A DNA stretch of 64,000 nt from Chitinophagaceae bacterium (GTDB lineage Bacteria > Bacteroidota > Bacteroidia > Chitinophagales > Chitinophagaceae), in assembly GCA_947459295.1 (NCBI GenBank), contig CANHCY010000002.1, positions 1-64,000 of the forward strand. Reading direction: 5' to 3'. Numbering within the stretch: position 1 is the first letter of the stretch; the number at the start of each line of letters is the position of its first letter. Positions 18,354 through 25,273 of this stretch are shown one piece after another. The notes under the pieces were generated by a model, which ran no database searches, was not told the origin of the DNA, and saw only the letters and a program-made list of their open reading frames with translations. Both the position numbers and the translations under genes were made by a program.

Positions 18354-19432
18354 AAAAAATTTTAGTGATTGAGGATGAACAAGACATTAGAGATTCGATA
18401 CAAGAAATTGTAGAAATGGCTGGCTATGAAGTAACCCCTATTGCAAATGGAGCAGCAGGCATAAAGGCGCTCATGCACAAAGCCTTTGATTTAATCATCT
18501 GTGATATTATGATGCCCGAGATGGATGGATTTTCATTACTTACGGCCCTCAAAAAAGATCCAACATTTATTACCCCCTTTATTTTTTTAACGGCCAAAGT
18601 GCAATCTAACGATTTAAGAACCGGCATGAATTTAGGTGCCGACGACTACTTGCACAAGCCATTTAAAAGAAAAGATCTATTAAGCGCCATAGAAACTAGG
18701 CTCTCCAAGCATGAAAAATTAAATCAACTACAAAGCCAAAAAGCAGCCCTACTTGAAAAAACGATTGAACTCATGGTTGGGCACGAATTTAAAAACCCAA
18801 TGAATGGGATCATTAATTTTAATACGTTAATTGCCGAAAATGCAATAAGTCTTAATAATGAAAAATTACAAAGCCTTTGCAGTTACCTTCAAATAAGTGC
18901 TGAACGCCTTTTAAACACATACGATAAAATAAATACCTATTACACACTCCAAAAAGCGTTACAATTAAATGAAATTTTAGAAGATGGAGTACCAGATCCG
19001 CACCATATTATAGATGTTATAAAAAGTGTTATGCTCAAATTTGATCGAGTTAAAGACCTCGATTATACAGAGCCAAAGCCTACTTTATTTTTTTCTAAAC
19101 TCATTCATATGGCAACTAGGGAGTTAATTGAAAATGCTTGTAAGTTTTCGGAAAAAGGAACGCCCATTAGGATTCACATTTTTGAAGACGCCACTGGAAA
19201 GAGTATTCATATCAGCAATCAAACCATGCACACCACGGCGGCCGCGCTCAATAAATACCGCTTATTTGAACAACACCATAGAGCCGTAGCAGAGCAACAA
19301 GGGCTTGGTATTGGCCTTGCAATAACTAAACTTATTGCAAGCATTCATAAAGGCAGTATACAATTTGATGAAATTGAAAAAGAAAGCTCGTTTCGTGAAA
19401 TTACCGCTCTCCTTCACTTACCGAACCTTTAA
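18350..19432 (+). CDS. Response regulator with fused histidine-kinase-like output
   Basis: A 360-aa protein. Residues 1-120 are a REC domain (VIEDEQDIRD, ICDIMMPEMDG with the phosphoacceptor Asp, FLTAK, HKPF). A coiled linker leads to an H-box-like segment GHEFKNPMNGIINF near residue 145 and a HATPase domain with a clear N-box (ELIENACKFS) and G2-like GLGIGLAI. The G1 box DxGxG seems absent: the expected place reads IHISNQTMHT. It may be a weak kinase, a phosphatase or a pseudokinase. Its 3' end overlaps the convergent BNR gene by 15 bases. Confidence 0.88.
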   Translation: MKKILVIEDEQDIRDSIQEIVEMAGYEVTPIANGAAGIKALMHKAFDLIICDIMMPEMDGFSLLTALKKDPTFITPFIFLTAKVQSNDLRTGMNLGADDYLHKPFKRKDLLSAIETRLSKHEKLNQLQSQKAALLEKTIELMVGHEFKNPMNGIINFNTLIAENAISLNNEKLQSLCSYLQISAERLLNTYDKINTYYTLQKALQLNEILEDGVPDPHHIIDVIKSVMLKFDRVKDLDYTEPKPTLFFSKLIHMATRELIENACKFSEKGTPIRIHIFEDATGKSIHISNQTMHTTAAALNKYRLFEQHHRAVAEQQGLGIGLAITKLIASIHKGSIQFDEIEKESSFREITALLHLPNL

Positions 19433-20416
19433 CACAACGTGTTTTATTTTTTTTCTCTTCCAAGTGTACGTAATATGTACTTTTTGGTCTTTTGTTTGAA
19501 TGAGGTAAGGATAAGAAAATTCGGCGCCTACCTCATTTTCTAATTCTAGTAAGGGCTCCCAATTTTTTCCATCTTTTGAAATTGCCACATGAAGTGGCGA
19601 TCTATTGGGTGCTTTACAATTATTATAAACAAGTAAATGTCTGCCGTCATTTAATGTAATGGCATCAATACTTGAATTATTATTGATTAATCCGGTTTGT
19701 TGTAAAGGTGTCCAAGTTTTACCACTATTATAACTCCAGGTTTCATTAACGGTTTCATTTTGACTTCTAGTAAGTGCTTGTAAAACACCATTACTGTGGT
19801 TTAAAACAGTAGGCTGTATGCCCGTAATTGGATTGGCGTCGTTAAGGTCTGGCCCCCTTGTCCAAGATTTGCCATAATCTGTAGTGTATTCAAAATGAAC
19901 CTTCCACCCATTTTTTTCTGTACTCGAAGGGCATATGAGTGTGTCGCCAACCATAAAGGGCTGGTTTCTGATAGGCCCTAAAATGCCATCAGGTAGCTTT
20001 TCTGGAGCGCCCCAAGTAGCTCCATAGTTGATTGATCTTTTCATCCAACCAGTCCAGCCTTGCACATAAGGTCCTATTTTATAAAATAATAAGAGCTCAT
20101 TGTTGGGCGCTAAAAATAAAACGGGATTATAACAAGCGTATCTAGTTGAATCATTTACAAATCCATCTGCAATAATAAATGGAGTAGACCATTTATTATT
20201 AACCAGCCAGCTTGCATAAATATTAACCTCTTTATCACCTTCAAATTTCCCGCCAAACCAAGCTGCCAATATTCCTCTGGGTGTTTCAACAATGGTAGAT
20301 GCATGACAGGATGCAAAAGTAGCCGTATCATAAATGAATTGGCTGGATCGAACCGTTTGCCCATTTCCAAAATATGCAATTGCAATGAAGTAAATTAAAA
20401 GGAGCTTTTTAAGCAT
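19418..20416 (-). CDS. Secreted BNR-repeat protein (sialidase-like fold)
   Basis: About 332 aa with a signal peptide (MLKKLLLIYFIAIAYFGNG). A TTG at 20452 lies in frame, but it falls inside the end of mnmE and would place 12 odd residues before the signal peptide, so ATG 20414-20416 is chosen. At least four Asp-box repeats are visible (INYGATW, TDYGKSW, YNSGKTW, SKDGKNW), giving a six-bladed propeller. The N-terminal ASTIVETPRGILAAWFGG pattern is common in BNR_2 proteins. No clear FRIP motif was seen, so true sialidase activity is doubtful; another glycan is possible. Confidence 0.82.
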   Translation of the reverse strand: MLKKLLLIYFIAIAYFGNGQTVRSSQFIYDTATFASCHASTIVETPRGILAAWFGGKFEGDKEVNIYASWLVNNKWSTPFIIADGFVNDSTRYACYNPVLFLAPNNELLLFYKIGPYVQGWTGWMKRSINYGATWGAPEKLPDGILGPIRNQPFMVGDTLICPSSTEKNGWKVHFEYTTDYGKSWTRGPDLNDANPITGIQPTVLNHSNGVLQALTRSQNETVNETWSYNSGKTWTPLQQTGLINNNSSIDAITLNDGRHLLVYNNCKAPNRSPLHVAISKDGKNWEPLLELENEVGAEFSYPYLIQTKDQKVHITYTWKRKKIKHVVLKVR

Positions 20417-20436
20417 AACAGAAATTAATAGAGTAG

Positions 20437-21819
20437 CTATTTCCCGATGCAAAATTTAGAAAAGATATAATCGAGCTGATCGTTATTGGTAATCTCCCCA
20501 GTAATGAGTCCTAAATAATGAAGACACTGTCTAATATCGAGGGCGAGTAAATCTCCAGTAATTTTTTGATGCAGCCCTGCATTCACATCTTCTAGTGCTT
20601 CGCTTAATTTAACAAGCGCTTCGTGATGTCTAGCATTGGTTACCACCGTAGATTCGGTTTGTAAATCACCACCAACTGCTTTTGTTACAAGTGCATTTTT
20701 AAGTGTATCAATAGCCGTTTTATTTTTTGCCGCAATACAAACAACGCTTTCCATTGTTGCGAGCTGATCAAGTCCCGCGGCATCTATACAATCTATTTTA
20801 TTGGCAACAAGTACATGCTTAATTCCACTATTCGTAAGCTCGGTAGCCACTACTGTAATGTCTTGTATACTTGTTGTTTGCGCATCAAAAAGATATACCA
20901 CTACATCAGCGGCATTCATTTTTTCGAGACTTTTAGCTACGCCTAACTGCTCAATTACATCATCTGTTTGTGTGCGTATACCTGCGGTATCAATAAGCCT
21001 AAATAAAACGCCATCAATATTAATTACTTCTTCGATAGTATCACGTGTAGTGCCTGCTATATCGCTAACAATGGCTCTATTTTCGTTTAAGAGTGCATTT
21101 AATAAAGTAGACTTCCCTGCATTGGGTTTTCCAATAATAGCTACTTGCACGCCGTTTTTAATCACATTGCCAAGTGCAAAAGAATCTACGAGTTGCTTTG
21201 TGGCCCCTTGCAAATTTGACACTAGGGTATGCAGTGCAGAACGGTCGGCAAAAGCTACGTCTTCTTCAGAAAAATCAAGTTCCAATTCTATGAGTGCCGA
21301 AAAAGTGATGAGCTGTTCACGCAGTGCTGCTAAATCGGTGGAGAATCCACCACGCATAGTATAAATAGCTGCTCGCTTACTTGCTTCAGAATTACTGGCA
21401 ATTAAATCCGCTACAGACTCTGCCTGTGCCAAATCTAATTTGCCATTTAAAAACGCGCGCTGCGTAAATTCTCCTGCTTTAGCAAGCCTTGCACCGCGCG
21501 CGGTAATGGCTGCTATAATTTGTGATTGTATATATCCAGAACCGTGGCAACTAATTTCAATAACGTCTTCTCCGGTATATGATTTAGGCCCTTTAAATAA
21601 AGAGAGCACCACTTCATCCAGCACTTTGCCCTTGTCTTTTAACATGCCTACCACAATCGTATGCGAAGCTTGTTCCAATAAATTTTTAGAAGGAAACAAA
21701 TCATTTAAAATAGAAAAGGCTTGTGCGCCGCTAACTCTTATAACGCCAATCGCACCCATACCAGGCGGTGTAGCAAGTGCTACCACTGTATCATCCCAAT
21801 CAATTACATGACTTGCCAC
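20437..21819 (-). CDS. mnmE: tRNA modification GTPase MnmE
   Basis: A 460-aa GTPase that, with MnmG, modifies U34 in the wobble position of several tRNAs. The N-terminal formyl-folate-binding domain starts VALATPPGMGAIGVIRVSG. The inserted G domain has IGKPNAGKSTLLN near 225, DTAG near 272 and NKID near 335. The protein ends in the essential CIGK (C457). The start is GTG at 21817-21819; no ATG is present near the conserved N-terminus. The BNR-repeat gene follows 20 bases downstream. Confidence 0.96.
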   Translation of the reverse strand: MASHVIDWDDTVVALATPPGMGAIGVIRVSGAQAFSILNDLFPSKNLLEQASHTIVVGMLKDKGKVLDEVVLSLFKGPKSYTGEDVIEISCHGSGYIQSQIIAAITARGARLAKAGEFTQRAFLNGKLDLAQAESVADLIASNSEASKRAAIYTMRGGFSTDLAALREQLITFSALIELELDFSEEDVAFADRSALHTLVSNLQGATKQLVDSFALGNVIKNGVQVAIIGKPNAGKSTLLNALLNENRAIVSDIAGTTRDTIEEVINIDGVLFRLIDTAGIRTQTDDVIEQLGVAKSLEKMNAADVVVYLFDAQTTSIQDITVVATELTNSGIKHVLVANKIDCIDAAGLDQLATMESVVCIAAKNKTAIDTLKNALVTKAVGGDLQTESTVVTNARHHEALVKLSEALEDVNAGLHQKITGDLLALDIRQCLHYLGLITGEITNNDQLDYIFSKFCIGK

Positions 21820-21862
21820 TTACTTTAAATTTTATCAAAAGTACACGAAATGGAATGAAAAC

Positions 21863-21891
21863 AAAAAGCCACCGAAATTCGGTGGCTTTTT
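21863..21891 (-). terminator. Intrinsic terminator after tonB
   Basis: GCCACCGAA (21868-21876) and TTCGGTGGC (21878-21886) form a 9-bp GC-rich stem flanked by A5 and T5 runs, so it is symmetrical. It lies 21 bases beyond the tonB stop in the direction of transcription, and separates the exb/ton operon from mnmE. Confidence 0.85.
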
Positions 21892-21911
21892 ATAGATACA
21901 ATTGTATCAAA

Positions 21912-22736
21912 TTATTCTTCAGAAACCATGAATGTAATAGATTGTCTGTGACGATAAATTACGTTTCTACCGTTTTGAACGGCTGGCTTCCATGATGGTC
22001 CTTTTTTAATTACACGAACCGCTTCTTCTTTGGTTCCATAACCAGGATCGTTTTCCGCTTGTACTTCAGAGATACCGCCGTTTTTATCAACGATAAATGA
22101 TACAATGACAGTGTATTTTCCTGGAGGTGCTCCATTGTCAACTGGTAAGTCACGATTCAGGTTACGCTCAAGGTATTTAGCCCATGCAGGAAGTCCACCA
22201 GGGAATTCTGCAGGGATTTGTACCACGGTAAATACTTTATCGTAATCTTCTTCTTTTGGCGCTTCTACCGTACCAGTACCTTTTTCTACTGGAGGCGCTA
22301 CGATACCCTCATCCTTTGCACCTTCTTGGTTAATCGTACCAATTTTAGTGTCTTCCAATTTTTCAACCTCTTTAATTTCATCTTCAGGCTTTACTTCTTC
22401 ATCCTTCACAATTTTTGGAGGGGTGAATTTTGCCATTTCGATTTTTGGAGGCTCTTGTTTTGGTGGTGGTGGCGGTGGCGGTGGTTCAGGCTTCTTTTCT
22501 TCTTTTACGCTTTCCAAATTAACGTCTTCAACAATAATTTGAGATTTGCCTTTAGAAGATGAATTAGCAACAAAAGAACCAACGAACAAAAGAACGATGA
22601 TAGTAAAAGTGCCTATAAGGGCAATTTTGATTCGCTTCTCGTAAGTGCGTCTTAAGTCATAAGCACCATACGCTTTGTTTTTACCCTCAAATAAAATATC
22701 GAGGATATCCGCTGTTAATATTTTGTTTACGTCCAT
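21912..22736 (-). CDS. tonB: TonB-family energy transducer
   Basis: A 274-aa inner-membrane protein. It has a cytoplasmic N-terminus with the Bacteroidota pattern LFEGKNKAYGAYDLRRTY (about 16-33), one membrane helix (38-58), a Pro- and Glu/Lys-rich linker (about 80-160, including PPPPPPP) that spans the periplasm, and a C-terminal TonB domain (about 175-274). It passes energy from the ExbB/ExbD channel to outer-membrane transporters such as the receptor at 42-45 kb. It is the last gene of the exbB-exbD-exbD-tonB operon. Confidence 0.92.
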   Translation of the reverse strand: MDVNKILTADILDILFEGKNKAYGAYDLRRTYEKRIKIALIGTFTIIVLLFVGSFVANSSSKGKSQIIVEDVNLESVKEEKKPEPPPPPPPPKQEPPKIEMAKFTPPKIVKDEEVKPEDEIKEVEKLEDTKIGTINQEGAKDEGIVAPPVEKGTGTVEAPKEEDYDKVFTVVQIPAEFPGGLPAWAKYLERNLNRDLPVDNGAPPGKYTVIVSFIVDKNGGISEVQAENDPGYGTKEEAVRVIKKGPSWKPAVQNGRNVIYRHRQSITFMVSEE

Positions 22737-22757
22737 GATCGGTTCTTCTTTAAATAA

Positions 22758-23303
22758 TTAGTTTGCTGGTGCAGCGTTTGCAACAGATATTTTTACGAGC
22801 TCCTCTTCTTGCTTGCTGATATCCACTAATGCATAACGCTTTAGTACATTAATAGACATTTCGTCTAAAATATCAACAACGTTTTTATACGTGCTTTCAG
22901 AAGATGCTTTTAACACCACTACCAAATCTTTTTCAGGAGTGCGTCTTTTTTTATCAAGTAGCACTTCACGAATTCCAGAAAAGTTAGAAGATTTAAAGTT
23001 AGAAGCCGTGTTATCTAATTGACCTTCGTAGTAAAAAACAGTATTGTCTTTTCCTAGTAAAAGTGTGATAACACCAGACTCTTTCGCTTTATTTTGTTCT
23101 TCTGGCTTATCTGCATCCTTTGGCAACATGAGTTTCAGCGCAGTTGGCTGGCTCATGGTTGTGGTGAAAATAAAAAATGTGATGAGTAGAAAACCCAAGT
23201 CAACCATGGGTGTTAGGTCTACACGGGTAGATAGCTTCTTCCCTTTTTTGACCCCGGGGCCCTTTTTATGACCCCCGCCACTCGATGTATCCATTTCTGC
23301 CAT
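22758..23303 (-). CDS. exbD: ExbD family biopolymer transport protein (second copy)
   Basis: A 181-aa protein with a basic, Gly-rich N-terminus and one membrane helix (about 30-52) carrying the proton-path Asp in TPMVDLGFLLITFF. A periplasmic domain follows. It lies 36 bases after the first exbD and 21 bases before tonB. The two ExbD proteins differ clearly in sequence, so a mixed channel is likely. Tandem exbD genes are usual in this phylum. Confidence 0.92.
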   Translation of the reverse strand: MAEMDTSSGGGHKKGPGVKKGKKLSTRVDLTPMVDLGFLLITFFIFTTTMSQPTALKLMLPKDADKPEEQNKAKESGVITLLLGKDNTVFYYEGQLDNTASNFKSSNFSGIREVLLDKKRRTPEKDLVVVLKASSESTYKNVVDILDEMSINVLKRYALVDISKQEEELVKISVANAAPAN

Positions 23304-23339
23304 GATAGTAGCATTTAATTTTCGTGAATGATATATTGT

Positions 23340-23987
23340 CTATTCGTCTCTCTTCTCACCCGCCATGGTAAGTTTCCATAATTCAGAGCCAGTTGGAACA
23401 CTTTCTGGATTGGTTACCATTTGGAACTTCTGTTCGTCGTTCTTTTTGAAAGCATCGATCACCGCTTTGAATGCAGGGAACTTTGAAGCGTTGTCGCCTT
23501 TTAATAAAAGATTCATTTTTTTACCCATGTAAGCATCTTTTACAACGCGAATCCAGGTGTTTAATTGATTATCACTAGAATCTTTAACAGGAATACCTGT
23601 TAATACGGCTCCGGTACGCTTTTCTTCAGGGATTTGAAGATAGGAGGCAAGGCTACTAAATGGTACACCATAAAAACCTGCTTTCTTAAACGCATTTACG
23701 TCCAATCCAAGGTTCATGGTTGTGTTTAGTGTATTTGCAACTACCTCTTTAATTTGTTCATTATCCATCGTAAGAAAAACTTTCCCGTCTTTGTCGATCG
23801 TAATTAACACAAGGTCTTTATCTGGTGCTACTTTTGCTGCTACCGAACTTGGGGTGGTAACTGCAATAGCTTCTGCAGGTTTAAACTTTGTTGTTAAGAT
23901 AAAGAACGACAATAGTAGGAACGCCACATCACACATAGCCGTCATGTCTATGTTGGTGCTCTTACGTGGCAATTTGGCTCTTCCCAT
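23340..23987 (-). CDS. exbD: ExbD family biopolymer transport protein (first copy)
   Basis: A 215-aa protein with an N-terminal membrane helix (about 13-33) containing the conserved Asp in MTAMCDVAFLLLSFF. The periplasmic part is longer than in classic ExbD, with an extra segment at about 95-165 (EKRTGAVLTGIPV). It follows exbB after 68 bases. With ExbB it forms the proton-driven motor that powers TonB. Confidence 0.92.
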   Translation of the reverse strand: MGRAKLPRKSTNIDMTAMCDVAFLLLSFFILTTKFKPAEAIAVTTPSSVAAKVAPDKDLVLITIDKDGKVFLTMDNEQIKEVVANTLNTTMNLGLDVNAFKKAGFYGVPFSSLASYLQIPEEKRTGAVLTGIPVKDSSDNQLNTWIRVVKDAYMGKKMNLLLKGDNASKFPAFKAVIDAFKKNDEQKFQMVTNPESVPTGSELWKLTMAGEKRDE

Positions 23988-24055
23988 TGTTTATAATTTA
24001 GTAGGTTTTCAGATTAAGATTCAAAACTTATTGGATTACATAATAGTTGTTACAA

Positions 24056-24922
24056 CTATTTGTAGTTCGCAGCAAAGCTTTGAGTTAATGTGAAACCAGA
24101 CTCGTCAATACCATAAGTGATAGCATCGATACGTGTAGTAAATACGTTGTACATAACGATTGCTACTGCAGAAGTACCAATACCTAAAGCCGTATTGTAT
24201 AGTGCCTCAGAAATACCTTGAGATAATTCACGAGCAGCTTCTCCACCACCTTCATCACCTAATTTAGAGAATGAACGGATCATACCAAGTACCGTACCAA
24301 ATAAACCTAATAAGGTTGCTACTGATGCGATTGTAGATAAGAATACTAAATTCTTTTCTAGCATTGGAAGCTCAAGCGCAGTTGCTTCTTCGATTTCTTT
24401 TTGAATATTTAAAACTTTTTGTTCAGTATCTAATTCAGTGTTTGAAATCATTTCTTTGTACTTAGACAAACCAGACTTCATAACATTACCTACAGAACCT
24501 TTTTGCTTGTCGCATTCTGCTAATGCCTTGTCAACTTCTTTGTTTGCAAGGTGGAATTGAATTTTTCTGATGAACTCAGCAATGTTGCCATTACCACTTG
24601 CTTGTCTGATTGTTAAAAGTCTTTCAATAGCAAAAGTTAATACCACTAAGAAACTTGCGATCAAGATAGGTACTACAATACCACCTTCATACATTTTTGT
24701 AAAAGTTCCTTTAGGTCCTTTGTGACTAGGCCAAAACCAATGGCTAGCATCAGGATCAGGAGAAGTAAAATTTGAAGCGCTTCCTAATAATACGCGCCAA
24801 ATAAGGTAACCGCCAATAACACAAGCAATTGGAGCGATTGTTGCAATGAAGTTACTGCTTTTGTTAGGTTTTGCAGATGCATTACTTTTTGCAGCTGTTG
24901 CAGTTGGTTTTGTCTCAGCCAT
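24056..24922 (-). CDS. exbB: ExbB/TolQ family proton channel
   Basis: A 288-aa inner-membrane protein with three helices or more: an N-terminal helix near 28-48, another near 83-103 and the conserved MotA/TolQ/ExbB pair near 195-265 (TIASVATLLGLFGTVLGMIRSF). It has an unusual soluble, Asn/Lys-rich N-terminus (MAETKPTATAAKSNASA) that is cytoplasmic or disordered. It is the first gene of the exb/ton operon, and it converts proton-motive force to movement for outer-membrane transport. Confidence 0.94.
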   Translation of the reverse strand: MAETKPTATAAKSNASAKPNKSSNFIATIAPIACVIGGYLIWRVLLGSASNFTSPDPDASHWFWPSHKGPKGTFTKMYEGGIVVPILIASFLVVLTFAIERLLTIRQASGNGNIAEFIRKIQFHLANKEVDKALAECDKQKGSVGNVMKSGLSKYKEMISNTELDTEQKVLNIQKEIEEATALELPMLEKNLVFLSTIASVATLLGLFGTVLGMIRSFSKLGDEGGGEAARELSQGISEALYNTALGIGTSAVAIVMYNVFTTRIDAITYGIDESGFTLTQSFAANYK

Positions 24923-25273
24923 GATTCGATAGATTTTTTGTTTTTTAAATAAATAAAACCGATTTAAAAATTTGTCCCTACAATGCTAATTAAAAAAACG
25001 TTTTAAACATAAAACTTCTTCAAATAACCCCTTAGGAGCTTACAAATTAGGTATTTTATTGAAATAGACAAATTTGGTTGCAAAAAATTAATACAAGAAG
25101 GGGGTATAACTGCCTAATTAACTCATTATAAGCGCCCTAATGTCAAGAAATCCACAAATTTTCACCGATTTTTTTTATTTTTTTTGCCATTTATCAAAGT
25201 TCATCTAAAAAAGATAGGGCTGAATTATTTACAGCCCTATCTTTAAAGCATTATTCAACAACTAAATTGACCA
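24923..25273. other. 351-base AT-rich divergent intergenic region
   Basis: It separates exbB (leftward) from the metalloprotease gene (rightward) and must hold both promoters. No open frame of note was seen. It has a T-rich tract around 25168-25186 and a strong hairpin at 25210-25244. No exact TAnnTTTG element was found in the right place for either gene. A TATCTTTA at 25238-25245 is a weak candidate for the rightward gene, but it overlaps the hairpin. Confidence 0.5.
25210..25244. other. Strong 13-bp hairpin upstream of the metalloprotease gene
   Basis: AAAGATAGGGCTG (25210-25222) and CAGCCCTATCTTT (25232-25244) pair perfectly around a 9-base loop. The right arm ends 29 bases before the metalloprotease ATG. 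Read on the minus strand, the stem is followed by a run of T, as in a terminator for leftward transcripts. Read on the plus strand the T-run is only three bases, so there it would be a leader hairpin. Confidence 0.6.

Noticed and set aside
20801..21364. 187-codon frame antisense to mnmE
   Set aside because: Ser/Thr-rich shadow of a well-supported gene, without coding character of its own.
22218..22562. Open frame of 114 codons antisense to tonB, rich in Phe and Trp
   Set aside because: It is the complement of the Pro- and Glu/Lys-rich linker of TonB. The composition follows from that, and there is no start context or homology.
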